A DNA stretch of 17,397 bases, from positions 1 to 17,397 of the forward strand of contig JAPYWC010000007.1 of assembly GCA_028276605.1 (NCBI GenBank). Reading direction: 5' to 3'. This DNA is from Desulfurococcales archaeon (GTDB lineage: Archaea; Thermoproteota; Thermoprotei_A; Sulfolobales; Ignisphaeraceae). Below the pieces are notes generated by a model. It was not told the origin of the DNA, did no database searches, and saw only the letters and a list, made by a program, of their open reading frames with translations. The position numbers and the translations under genes are program-made. Shown here in pieces: positions 6,739 to 14,082 of this stretch (within the stretch, counting starts at the first letter, position 1; each line of letters starts with the position of its first letter).

Positions 6739-6951
6739 ATGCGAATAGTCACGGTAAAATTACCAGAGGCTTACATAGAGGCGATAGATGAGCTTGTGCG
6801 AATGGGGAGATATTCATCAAGAAGCGAAGTCATAAGAACTGCTATAAGGGAGTTATTGAAAAGAGAGCTTTGGGAGAACAGTGCCAGCGAAAGAGTCATT
6901 AAAAAGAAGTCTATGAAATCAAAACTTGTTGAGGCTATTGATGAGCTTTAA
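6739..6951 (+). CDS. Ribbon-helix-helix (CopG/Arc-type) transcriptional regulator
   Basis: A 70-residue protein. Residues 1-10 ([10 protein letters not shown]) form the DNA-contacting beta ribbon. Residues 11-24 ([14 protein letters not shown]) are helix A. The turn [19 protein letters not shown] (25-43) contains the SRSEVIR signature of CopG-like proteins and helix B. The lysine-rich tail (residues 52-63) and a last IDEL segment are beyond the core fold. Such proteins bind DNA as dimers and commonly act as autoregulators. There is no toxin-like gene next to it, so an antitoxin role is not supported by context. GGTGA at 6725-6729 lies nine bases before the ATG. It diverges from eS25 and is separated from trmI by 179 bases of AT-rich DNA. 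Confidence 0.9.
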   Translation: MRIVTVKLPEAYIEAIDELVRMGRYSSRSEVIRTAIRELLKRELWENSASERVIKKKSMKSKLVEAIDEL

Positions 6952-6970
6952 CACTTCGGTTACATGTTAC

Positions 6971-7035
6971 ATTTTTGTTAACTTTCTTTAAATTTGTTGT
7001 GACATTGTAATATCTATTATTTTTCTGTTTTCTCT
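6971..7035 (+). terminator. T-rich region, probable transcription terminator of the ribbon-helix-helix gene
   Basis: Several T tracts on the plus strand (TTTTT at 6972-6976, further runs around 6980-6990, and ATTATTTTTCTGTTTTCTC near 7017-7034) follow the stop codon within 85 bases. Archaeal RNA polymerase terminates at such U-rich stretches without a hairpin. The assignment is by composition. Confidence 0.4.
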
Positions 7036-7051
7036 TAGTGCATCACATACT

Positions 7052-7075
7052 AATTTAGTTTTAAATTTAGTTTTA
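7052..7075 (+). repeat. Perfect 12-bp tandem repeat with TATA-like sequence upstream of trmI
   Basis: AATTTAGTTTTA occurs twice head to tail (7052-7063 and 7064-7075), followed by ATTAAG. Each junction creates a TATA-like TTTTAAAT or TTTTAATT. With the usual 26-base spacing the first predicts a start near 7089, four bases before the C box of the candidate guide RNA. The second predicts a start near 7101, thirty bases before the trmI ATG. Confidence 0.6.
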
Positions 7076-7092
7076 ATTAAGTATACATAGAG

Positions 7093-7146
7093 GTGATGAT
7101 GAAGGCTGGTATTGCAGAATGTGATGATGTATGGCACCGGTTCTGA
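7093..7146 (+). ncRNA. Candidate C/D-box sRNA 4 overlapping the trmI start
   Basis: GTGATGA (7093-7099, C), GTGATGA (7121-7127, C') and CTGA (7143-7146, D) are all canonical and spaced exactly as in sRNA 1 (28 bases from C to C', 22 from C' to D, 54 overall). The D guide would be TGTATGGCACCGGTT (7128-7142). No CTGA is present before C'; the D' position (about 7114-7118, TGCAG) is degenerate. No terminal stem is visible. The D box falls in codons 5-6 of trmI. Alternatively the two GTGATGA strings are ribosome binding sequences (GGTGAT, GTGAT), which would produce the likeness by chance. Confidence 0.4.
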
Positions 7147-7943
7147 ACCATAACAATCCTGGAGAGAATTTCGTTGACTATGGTAACGAAGTATTGCTGT
7201 ACTTTGATAGAAAGAGGAAGTTTTTGGTAAAACTTGAGCAAGGAAAGAAAATATCTTCGGATCGAGGTACTATAGCTACTGATAATATTGTAGGGAAACC
7301 TATAGGCTCTTCATTTATTACATCACTTAATGTAAGGGGTTGGGTACTCAAACCGCTGCTCATAGATTACTTAGAGAAAGGGATTAAACGAGCAACGCAA
7401 GTGATCTATCCTAAGGATTTGGGCTTCATGATTTTGATGCTAGGGATTGAATCAGGGTCTAGAGTGCTAGAGGCAGGTGTGGGTTCAGGAAATACAACAG
7501 CAGTTCTGGCATATTTTGTTAAGCCATTAGGTCATGTGTATGGATATGAGGTGAGAAAGGAATTCATAGAGATAGCTAAAAATAACATAGCTAGGCTTGG
7601 GCTAGATAAATATGTTACGATAAAGCATGGCGACATTAAGGAAGGCATTGAAGAACGTGATTTAGATGCAGCAGTAATAGATATTCCGGATCCCTGGGAA
7701 GCATTAAACAACATATACATAGCACTAAAGCCTTCAGCACCAGTAGCATTCTTTGTACCTTCAATGCAGCAGTTGATAAAACTTTATGATGCGTTAAACT
7801 CTCATGGAGGGTTCATAGACATTAAAGCGTATGAAATTTTGCTTAGGGAAATCGAGCTATCGCCAACTTCTGTCAGGCCTGCTACTAGGATGATAGGACA
7901 TACAGGCTATATAGTCTTTGCTAGAAAAGTTCTTAAAGACTAG
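7131..7943 (+). CDS. trmI: tRNA (adenine-N1)-methyltransferase TrmI (m1A57/m1A58)
   Basis: A 270-residue class I SAM-dependent methyltransferase. The N-terminal beta domain (residues about 17-65, including EVLLYFDRKRKFLVKLEQGK) is the TrmI/Trm61 substrate-binding part. The catalytic domain follows: motif I VLEAGVGSGNTT (112-123), the acidic end of strand 2 at E140 (GYEVRKEF), DI at 168-169, and the family motif VIDIPDPWEAL (182-192) with D184. YPKDLGFMILMLGI before motif I is also typical. Archaeal TrmI methylates adenine 57 and/or 58 in the T loop of tRNA and aids thermal stability. ATG 7131 is the only usable start, since an in-frame TGA lies at 7125-7127; the residues before Y17 are an unusual short extension. 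GTGAT (7121-7125) may be its binding site. A candidate guide RNA overlaps the first codons. Confidence 0.93.
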   Translation: MAPVLNHNNPGENFVDYGNEVLLYFDRKRKFLVKLEQGKKISSDRGTIATDNIVGKPIGSSFITSLNVRGWVLKPLLIDYLEKGIKRATQVIYPKDLGFMILMLGIESGSRVLEAGVGSGNTTAVLAYFVKPLGHVYGYEVRKEFIEIAKNNIARLGLDKYVTIKHGDIKEGIEERDLDAAVIDIPDPWEALNNIYIALKPSAPVAFFVPSMQQLIKLYDALNSHGGFIDIKAYEILLREIELSPTSVRPATRMIGHTGYIVFARKVLKD

Positions 7944-8052
7944 TTTTCCTATGGAAGATAAAGATTTAAAGGTACAACACATCAGCCTCATCATAAAGAA
8001 GAGCTTAGGTATAATTTGATGTCTGAACATATAATGAATGAGGTAATAGACA

Positions 8053-9528
8053 ATGAGCTTACAAAAGCCGCAAAAGTATGGCGAAAGCTTTAGTCAGTGG
8101 TTTGACTGGATTATAGCAGAAGCAGAGATCTACGACTATGGGCGATACCCTGTTAAAGGAATGGGTATTTGGCTACCTTATGGATTTCAAATAAGGAGGA
8201 GGGTCATTGAGCTCATAAGATCTTTACTTGATGAAACAGGTCACGAGGAGATTCTGTTACCATTGCTTATTCCTGAAACTTTGTTTGCTAAGGAAAGTGA
8301 GCATGTTAGAGGTTTTGAAAGGGAAGTATTTTGGGTTACAAGGGGAGGGAATGAGGAATTAGATGTTAAGCTCACTCTTAGACCAACTAGTGAGACTGTG
8401 ATTAGCTATATGGAAAGCTTTTGGCTTAAAAGTTATAAACAGTTGCCCAAGAAGTACTATCAGATAGTCAACGTGTTTAGATATGAAACCAAAATGACGA
8501 AACCAATGCTAAGGGTTCGAGAAATAACAACGTTTAAAGAGGCTCACACAGCTCATGAAAGCTTTGAGAATAGTGAGGAGCAGATAATTGAGGCTATAAA
8601 TATATATAGTAAGTTCTTTGACATGCTAGGAATACCATACATAATCTCGCGAAGACCGCAATGGGATAAATTTGCAGGGGCAATATATACCATAGCCTTC
8701 GACACCATATTTCCAGATAAAAAGGCTGTTCAGATAGGCACTGTACATAATCTTGGTCAAACATTTTCCAGGGTATTTGATGTGAAAATACAGAAGAGGG
8801 ATGAGACTCTGGATTATGTATGGCAAACAAGCTACGGAATATCAGAAAGGGTCATAGCCTCAATAATAGCCTTTCATAGTGATGATAAGGGCTTAATTCT
8901 GCCTCCAATCATAGCACCCTATCAAGTTGTTATTGTGCCAATATATCAAGAAAATACAAAAGAGGTTGTAATCAAGTATAGTGATGAGGTAGCGCAATTG
9001 CTACGTAAAGCTGGGGTAAGGGTGTACGTAGATAAAAGAGAAGATATGAGGCCCGCTGAAAAGTTCTATGAGTGGGAGTTGAAGGGGGTTCCACTTAGAA
9101 TTGAGATAGGCATCAAGGAATACAATACAAACACAGTAACAATATTTAGGCGTGACTTAAATAAACGAGAATCAATTGAATTGCAAAAACTTGTAGAGAA
9201 GGTATATACATTACTAGATGAAATAAGTCAAAACTTAAGTAAAAGGGCGTGGAATGAGTTCATATCAAGCATTAAGCTTGTTAGTAGCTTAGATGATGCA
9301 GTGAAAATTATTAGGAGTGGAGAAGGTATTGCATTACTGCCTTGGTGTGGCGATGAAAGGTGTGTTTATACTAAGTTGCAAGGATTAGAGGGTATAGATG
9401 CACTAGGCGAAGTCATGGATCAAACATTAAAGAAGTTGAACATAGATATTGAAGGAATTAGGAAGTTTAAATGTGCTTTTTGTGGGAAACAAGCTAAATT
9501 CGTGATGGCTATAGCGAAGAGGTTATAA
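8053..9528 (+). CDS. proS: Prolyl-tRNA synthetase, archaeal/eukaryotic type
   Basis: Attaches proline to tRNA-Pro in the cytosol. At 491 residues it has the length of the archaeal/eukaryotic class, without the bacterial editing insert. Class II landmarks: motif 1 region ([20 protein letters not shown]), TLRPTSET, motif 2 ([19 protein letters not shown], then [10 protein letters not shown]), [16 protein letters not shown], and motif 3 ([19 protein letters not shown]). The anticodon-binding domain starts near [13 protein letters not shown]-terminal zinc domain carries C432, C437, C474 and C477 (WCGDERC and CAFC). The family usually ends in Tyr; this one ends AIAKRL. GAGGTAAT (8040-8047), five bases before ATG 8053, fixes the start. 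It follows trmI by 109 bases in the same direction and precedes eS26, giving a translation-related gene group. Confidence 0.97.
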   Translation: MSLQKPQKYGESFSQWFDWIIAEAEIYDYGRYPVKGMGIWLPYGFQIRRRVIELIRSLLDETGHEEILLPLLIPETLFAKESEHVRGFEREVFWVTRGGNEELDVKLTLRPTSETVISYMESFWLKSYKQLPKKYYQIVNVFRYETKMTKPMLRVREITTFKEAHTAHESFENSEEQIIEAINIYSKFFDMLGIPYIISRRPQWDKFAGAIYTIAFDTIFPDKKAVQIGTVHNLGQTFSRVFDVKIQKRDETLDYVWQTSYGISERVIASIIAFHSDDKGLILPPIIAPYQVVIVPIYQENTKEVVIKYSDEVAQLLRKAGVRVYVDKREDMRPAEKFYEWELKGVPLRIEIGIKEYNTNTVTIFRRDLNKRESIELQKLVEKVYTLLDEISQNLSKRAWNEFISSIKLVSSLDDAVKIIRSGEGIALLPWCGDERCVYTKLQGLEGIDALGEVMDQTLKKLNIDIEGIRKFKCAFCGKQAKFVMAIAKRL

Positions 9529-9617
9529 CAAAGAAATATTAAAGGTTAGTATAGAGTTTTAAGCTACACATTTGTTATAGATATTAATTGATTGTTTTGA
9601 ATTTTAGTGTGGTGTAT

Positions 9618-9905
9618 ATGCCTAAGAAGAGAGAGAATCGAGGAAGAAGAAAAGGTGATAAGGGCTCAGTTGCACGAATACACTGTGATCAATGTGGTGC
9701 TCTCATACCTGAAGATAAGGCAATTTGTGTAACAAAGATGTATAGTCCTGTAGATCCTCAGCTAGCTGCTGAGCTTGAAAAGAAGGGAGCAATAATAATG
9801 AAGTATCCAGTGACAAAGTGCTACTGTATTAATTGTGCAATATTCCTAGGAGTTATAAAGGTTAGGCCAGAGGAAGAGAGAAAGAAAGTAATGCCATTAA
9901 AGTAA
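9618..9905 (+). CDS. rps26e: 30S ribosomal protein eS26
   Basis: A 95-residue zinc-binding ribosomal protein. The N-terminus MPKKRENRGRRKG is the family signature, followed by C23-x2-C26, KAICVTKMYSPVDPQLAAEL, and YPVTKCYCINC with C70-x2-C73 as the second zinc pair. eS26 lies near the mRNA exit channel on the small-subunit platform, and in archaea it is found in Crenarchaeota and relatives. ATG 9618 is chosen because the conserved MPKK starts there and GGTG (9611-9614) precedes it closely. An upstream start at 9588 would add ten unrelated residues. It converges on the lipid headgroup gene with nine bases between stops. Confidence 0.97.
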   Translation: MPKKRENRGRRKGDKGSVARIHCDQCGALIPEDKAICVTKMYSPVDPQLAAELEKKGAIIMKYPVTKCYCINCAIFLGVIKVRPEEERKKVMPLK

Positions 9906-9914
9906 AATAAGGTT

Positions 9915-10511
9915 TTAAGAACCCCTCTCTAATTCCTTAAGCTTTTTATGTATGTAATGCAAGCGTTGAAGTACTGTTATGCTGCTTAGCAACGCTAAAG
10001 TTGCTATAATAATGTTTGCCATTAACTTTCCTTCTTCTCCATAGATTATCAGAATTGTAAGTGCTATCAAAACTATTATTAGCCTTTCTGCTCTTTCTAT
10101 TAATCCTACTCCCTCAATCTTTATACCGGCTTTTTCGCCTAATGAACGCAGATAACTTACTAGAAATGATGTGACAAGAGCTGAAATTGCAATATACTCG
10201 TTAACCCCTAGCAATAACGGTATTAAGAGTTGAACAGCATCCCCAATCCTATCGCAGAACGAGTCCAGAATTCCACCCCATAAACTAGCTTTTCCTTTCA
10301 CTCTTGCTACTGCACCATCCAATGCGTCAGCAAATGATGATAACAATATTAAAACAAGGATTAGTGGTAAGAAAATTCTTAGCACTGCAATGATTAGTGC
10401 GAGAAAGGATAGCGCAAGACCAATCAATGTAATTATGTTTGGATTCAAGTCTATGTTCTGGGCAATAACATTGAGATATTTCGATGCAATAGGTCTGAGC
10501 CTCGTAAGCAT
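9915..10511 (-). CDS. CDP-alcohol phosphatidyltransferase, probably archaetidylinositol-phosphate synthase
   Basis: Integral membrane enzyme that swaps CMP on CDP-archaeol for a polar headgroup. The 198-residue protein contains the complete family motif: D62, D65-G66-x2-A69-R70-x8-G79-x3-D83-x3-D87, whose aspartates bind the divalent metals. Around it are about five to six hydrophobic segments (about 24-43, 46-60, 93-103, 105-118, 141-160 and 164-180). The phrase GVGLIERAERLIIVLIA resembles members that transfer inositol 1-phosphate (L-IERPERL in PIP synthases), which favours archaetidylinositol-phosphate synthase over the serine or glycerol enzymes. Substrate choice is inference. GGTGAT (minus, 10523-10518) lies six bases before the ATG. 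TTTAAA near 10567 may be its TATA box. Confidence 0.88.
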   Translation of the reverse strand: MLTRLRPIASKYLNVIAQNIDLNPNIITLIGLALSFLALIIAVLRIFLPLILVLILLSSFADALDGAVARVKGKASLWGGILDSFCDRIGDAVQLLIPLLLGVNEYIAISALVTSFLVSYLRSLGEKAGIKIEGVGLIERAERLIIVLIALTILIIYGEEGKLMANIIIATLALLSSITVLQRLHYIHKKLKELERGS

Positions 10512-10560
10512 TAATATATCACCATCAACTGTTATAGGATTGCACAGCCTATCAATAAAG

Positions 10561-10616
10561 GCTCTTTAAATCGGCATCAGCGTGCTACTTTACTCCAGAA
10601 TAATAAAAATTTTTAT
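10561..10616. promoter_or_regulatory. Divergent promoter region between the CDP-alcohol transferase (-) and the RNase H-like gene (+)
   Basis: TTTAAA at about 10565-10570 lies some 56 bases before the minus-strand ATG, giving a leader of about 30 bases that includes its GGTGAT site. ATAAAAATTTTTAT (10603-10616) is a perfect 14-bp palindrome that could be a TATA box for the plus strand. The remainder to 10730 has no gene that I can support. Confidence 0.35.
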
Positions 10617-10730
10617 GAAAGACATATTAGACTGTTACTTACTTCATATCTATTAAGATTCTATAAGATGAAGAGGAATCCGGGAACTGAATAGATGATG
10701 TAAGGTCTGCATTAAACTCTGATACGGGGG

Positions 10731-11393
10731 GTGAGTATAGTAATATACAAACAACGTAGAAGGATTATAGTTTCAATTTATGATGCTAGGCTTCTTTATA
10801 GAGTTGTGGAGCTGTTAAGGTCTCTTGGGCTTGTTTTTCAAGGACTGTATCTAGGAGTTGATACTTGTACTCGAGGTATTTTAATTGCTGATAAAGAGGG
10901 GCTAGAATATGCACGACAAGTATGCAAGGACATCAGAATGAGTACACTAATACTTAATAGTGATACTGTTGAAGGAACGGTTTTTAAAGCTATGGTTCTC
11001 TCTATGCTTGAGAATGACAGGATTCACACACTTGTAGCGGGTATTGACTACGGCAAATCCATAGGGGTAGCTTTGCTTGCTGATGGAGTAATAGTTTATG
11101 TAGGTAAATTTAGACTGGAAGATGAGGCTTTAAATACTTTGTCACAGTTCTTTAAATCTGTTGAAGCATCAAAAAAGATTGTCAGAGTTGGGATTCCATC
11201 AACAATAATAAGTAAGTCATTTGAAAGCTTCATAGAGAAATTAAACTTGGCTATGCCCAGTGATGTGATTATAGAGCTTGTCCCTGAAGTTCGTAGTAAT
11301 AAACCTAACATACTACTTTTCAATGATAGAATAAGCGATGAGGATATTTCCGCAGCACTCAATATAGCTCTACGCTCGGGCTCTAACACTTAG
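10731..11393 (+). CDS. Uncharacterised protein with an RNase H-fold (RuvC/YqgF-like) domain
   Basis: A 220-residue protein starting at GTG 10731, preceded by a run of six Gs and with no better start. Residues 1-78 (SIYDARLLYRVVELLRSLGL, VDTCTRGILIADKEG) look like a small alpha/beta domain. From about residue 98 the pattern LVAGIDYGKSIGVALLADGVIV (seen from L101 on) is the first two strands of an RNase H fold, with D106 in the position of the first metal-binding acid. IELVPE and a C-terminal SDEDISAALNIAL (D203, E204, D205) match the late acidic and helical elements of RuvC/YqgF-like nucleases. A nuclease or Holliday-junction-related activity is thus possible but unproven. It is 63 bases upstream of the Clp1-type kinase in the same direction, so a shared role in RNA or DNA processing is suggested. 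Confidence 0.6.
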   Translation: MSIVIYKQRRRIIVSIYDARLLYRVVELLRSLGLVFQGLYLGVDTCTRGILIADKEGLEYARQVCKDIRMSTLILNSDTVEGTVFKAMVLSMLENDRIHTLVAGIDYGKSIGVALLADGVIVYVGKFRLEDEALNTLSQFFKSVEASKKIVRVGIPSTIISKSFESFIEKLNLAMPSDVIIELVPEVRSNKPNILLFNDRISDEDISAALNIALRSGSNT

Positions 11394-11456
11394 CTAAATA
11401 ATAAGATCAAAAACCATGGATACAAATGAACTTAGTAATGGGGTTAAGATGCGGCC

Positions 11457-12758
11457 ATGATACATACAATTGTTTCGCATATGACACCTTTAGCTAATAT
11501 ATCTATAATGAGATTGAATGTTGAGGCTGGAAGGATTCTAAGAGTTTTAGGACCTGTTAGAATATCTGTTGAGAAGGGGAGAATAAGGATCCTGGGTATA
11601 GATATTGTAAGTGGTAAGGATGTGTGGATTAGTAGGTATAGAAGTTATGCAGTCAAAGTACTTGAACCTAGTACTATTGGTGTGGTTTTGGGCATTGGAG
11701 GAAGTATAGAGAATGCACAGCCAGAGGAAGAGCCCATAGATGTATGGGAGAATACAGCAAACGAAATAGCCAATCGTGGAGGTAAGGTTTTGATCCTTGG
11801 ATTCATTGAAAGTGGGAAAACCACATTTGCAACTCTTCTATCAAATATAGCCATAGAAAAAGGCTTAAAAGTAGCATTAATTGACGCCGATATTGGTCAA
11901 TGCGATTTAGCGCCGCCAGGCTTTATCGCCCTAAAGTTTATGGATAGAAAAGTTTTGTGGTTGAGGGAAGTCACAGGGGATATCATAAGGTTTATTGGCT
12001 ATCTCTCACCAAGTCAAGGTACAGCTCTCTCAAGGCTTCTTTCATCTGTAGTTGAATTAGTTAATATTGCGGAGTCAAAAGGAGCTGAACTAATCATCGT
12101 GAATACAGATGGATGGTTTGGAGATACCGAGGCAATTCAGTACAAGCTTCAGTTAATTAAAGTATTAAAACCTGAGAACGTAGTGGTTATGGGCGAGGAT
12201 GCATGCAGATATATAGAGCCAGTTCTTAGCAAGTTTTCTTCAATGAAACTACTTTGTTTGCCGATACCAAAGGTTGTTAAGAAGAGGGATAGGGAAGACA
12301 GGCGCCAATTGAGGAAAGCAAACTACAGCAATTACTTTCAAAAAGCAAGGCGAAGATGCTTCAAATTCGATGATATTTCAATTCTAAACTCATGTTTATT
12401 TAATGGAGTAAGAGATGCAGAGATGCATTTTAAGCTACAGCAAGAGCTAAATGTACCTATATACATGGTGAGCCGATATGATGATACAATTGTAGTTGCT
12501 GTTCCTGACGATGTATATATTGATAAAAAAGATTTACATATTATCAAACCTGCTCAAGCAAAAGGGCTTCTAGTAGCATTACTTGACAACTCTCTTGAAG
12601 ATGTAGGGGTAGGTATTATAGATAGTATAGATTTTGAGAAACGAGAAATATGTATACTAACGGAGTACGAAGGGGAAGTGAGAGGAATAGATATTGGCAG
12701 AATAATTATAGGCAAAGATTGGATGGATAAGGGTATAGCTTTTAAATGCGTTATTTAA
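11457..12758 (+). CDS. Clp1/Grc3-type polynucleotide 5'-kinase
   Basis: Phosphorylates 5'-OH ends of RNA and/or DNA. The archaeal enzyme may heal ends during tRNA splicing or RNA repair. Seen in 433 residues: an N-terminal beta domain (about 18-80, MRLNVEAGRILRVLGPVRIS), then a P-loop ATPase with Walker A GFIESGKTT (115-123), the Clp1 signature DADIGQCDLAPPG (143-155) where D143 and Q148 are expected near the catalytic centre, SPSQGTALS, VNTDGWFG (Walker B region), and an arginine-rich lid REDRRQLRKANYSNYF. The C-terminal beta domain ends GKDWMDKGIAFKCVI. ATG 11457 is used; ATG 11508, giving MRLNVEAG, is a credible alternative because homology starts there, but neither has a strong binding site. 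It precedes the mevalonate genes by 34 bases. Confidence 0.9.
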   Translation: MIHTIVSHMTPLANISIMRLNVEAGRILRVLGPVRISVEKGRIRILGIDIVSGKDVWISRYRSYAVKVLEPSTIGVVLGIGGSIENAQPEEEPIDVWENTANEIANRGGKVLILGFIESGKTTFATLLSNIAIEKGLKVALIDADIGQCDLAPPGFIALKFMDRKVLWLREVTGDIIRFIGYLSPSQGTALSRLLSSVVELVNIAESKGAELIIVNTDGWFGDTEAIQYKLQLIKVLKPENVVVMGEDACRYIEPVLSKFSSMKLLCLPIPKVVKKRDREDRRQLRKANYSNYFQKARRRCFKFDDISILNSCLFNGVRDAEMHFKLQQELNVPIYMVSRYDDTIVVAVPDDVYIDKKDLHIIKPAQAKGLLVALLDNSLEDVGVGIIDSIDFEKREICILTEYEGEVRGIDIGRIIIGKDWMDKGIAFKCVI

Positions 12759-12792
12759 TAAACACATAGAGCAAAGATTCGAGGAGTGCACA

Positions 12793-14082
12793 ATGTCATT
12801 AAGTCAGTTCATTTCAGCATTAGCTGAAGATGAGGTTATAGACCGTTCAACCAATATTTATGAACCTGATATTGAACCAACAAAGCTTCTTCTTGATGCA
12901 GACAGACATGAGAAGGTTACGTTATTTAGGGTTCGTGGTGCAGAGGCATTTCTGTGTGTAGGCAATGTGTTAAATAGTAGAAGAAGGTTGTATGAGAAGG
13001 TTCTTAATGTAAAGAGTGATAGCGATGCATACAGGAAATTAATGGAAGCAGTATCTAGGACTATAAAACCTAGTGAAGTCGATTTCTTCAGCAACTTTAA
13101 GCCTGTATCCGATGTAAACCTCTACTCGATTCCCTTTATAAAGTTTTATCCTGGAGATGGCGGAAGGTACGTAACATCATCAATATATATAGCTTGCATC
13201 GACAATATTTGCAACGCCTCTATACATAGAACAATGATTGTGTCTAGAAATGCTGTAGTAGCTAGGATAGTGCCTAGACACCTTAGATATATATACAATG
13301 AATATAAAAAGCGAGGTCTTGACACTCCAGTAGCTATTGTTGTAGGGGTTCATCCAGCAGTTATGCTCATGGCTGCATCATCACCGCCTCTCGGCATTTT
13401 TGAATTATACCTCGTTCCCAATATACTGAACGGTTTTAAGATTACGTATACGCCAAAGTATGGTTTGCCTGTTCCTGCTTCTGCCTCCTTAATTCTCGAA
13501 GGGAGGATTTCAGCCTCAGAATTTGTTAATGAAGGACCTTTCGTTGATTTGCTCAATCTTTATGATGCTGTAAGGCAGGAACCATTAGTGAAAATCGAAG
13601 CTATTTATGTAAACTATGCAGAGCCTTTTCATGTGATACTACCAGGAGGCAAGGAGCACAAGCTCCTTCAAAGCTTTTACAGAGAGGCCTTGATATGGAG
13701 CTATGTAAGCAATGTTGTGCCAAAGGTACATAAGGTTAGGTTGATTGAAGCAGCAGGCTCATGGCTTATTGTCGCCATCTCAATAACTAAGAATGTTGAT
13801 GGAGACGCAAAAAATGCAATTTTAGCAGCATTTGCTGCTCATCCGAGTGCTAAGGTGGTACTGGTATTTGACGAGGACATTGATTTGGATTCTTACGAAT
13901 CGATCTTATGGGCTTTTGCAACAAGGTTTAGAGGTAGGGATAGTATTGTAATTGTTGAAAAAAGCCGTTGCTCAACGCTAGACCCCATATCTCCTAATGG
14001 CGATTGTGATAAGTTAGGTCTCGATCTAACAATTCCTTCAACTCTAGATAAGAGCAAGTTTAGATATGTTAAAGTTGAGTGA
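12793..14082 (+). CDS. UbiD-family prenyl-FMN decarboxylase, probably trans-anhydromevalonate 5-phosphate decarboxylase
   Basis: Predicted to decarboxylate trans-anhydromevalonate 5-phosphate to isopentenyl phosphate in the archaeal mevalonate pathway, using prenylated FMN. Seen in 429 residues: VTLFRVRG, YPGDGGRYVTSS, N141-A-S143-I-H145-R146 (prFMN and metal binding, spaced as Asn168 to Arg173 of fungal Fdc1), VVARIVPRHLRYIY, VGVHPAVMLMAASSPPLG, FELYLVPNILNG, and the active-site stretch EGPFVD (E247 to D252). In characterised UbiD enzymes this reads EGPFGE; the final glutamate is Asp here and the Gly is Val. Function rests strongly on the two overlapping downstream genes. GAGGAG (12781-12786) precedes ATG 12793. 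A UbiX-type prenyltransferase must be encoded elsewhere. A TATA-like TTATTTAATA lies inside the end of the previous gene (12751-12760). Confidence 0.88.
   Translation: MSLSQFISALAEDEVIDRSTNIYEPDIEPTKLLLDADRHEKVTLFRVRGAEAFLCVGNVLNSRRRLYEKVLNVKSDSDAYRKLMEAVSRTIKPSEVDFFSNFKPVSDVNLYSIPFIKFYPGDGGRYVTSSIYIACIDNICNASIHRTMIVSRNAVVARIVPRHLRYIYNEYKKRGLDTPVAIVVGVHPAVMLMAASSPPLGIFELYLVPNILNGFKITYTPKYGLPVPASASLILEGRISASEFVNEGPFVDLLNLYDAVRQEPLVKIEAIYVNYAEPFHVILPGGKEHKLLQSFYREALIWSYVSNVVPKVHKVRLIEAAGSWLIVAISITKNVDGDAKNAILAAFAAHPSAKVVLVFDEDIDLDSYESILWAFATRFRGRDSIVIVEKSRCSTLDPISPNGDCDKLGLDLTIPSTLDKSKFRYVKVE

Noticed and set aside
7096..7146. Short open frame beginning MMKAGIAECDD as a leader peptide or alternative start for trmI
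   Set aside because: It is out of frame with trmI and ends after 16 codons, and the GAGGTG sequence is too close to its ATG. The C/D box reading explains the same motifs at least as well.
8876..8897. AGTGATGATAAGG in proS as a C box
   Set aside because: No CTGA or second C box occurs at guide-RNA spacing, and the stretch encodes conserved synthetase residues.
9588..9617. Upstream start for eS26
   Set aside because: The eS26 family begins MPKKR at ATG 9618, which has GGTG just upstream. The ten extra residues are hydrophobic and unrelated.
10665..10722. A fifth C/D-box RNA upstream of the RNase H-like gene (AAGATGA, CTGA at 10687-10690, TAGATGA, CTGA at 10719-10722)
   Set aside because: Both C-type boxes deviate from RTGATGA, the second guide would be 20 bases, and no terminal stem or well-placed TATA box is seen. 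Worth including in a small-RNA check but not called.
12486..12520. ATGATGA plus CTGA inside the Clp1-type kinase gene
   Set aside because: The distance between boxes is about 20 bases and no usable C' or final D box follows; it is likely coding coincidence.
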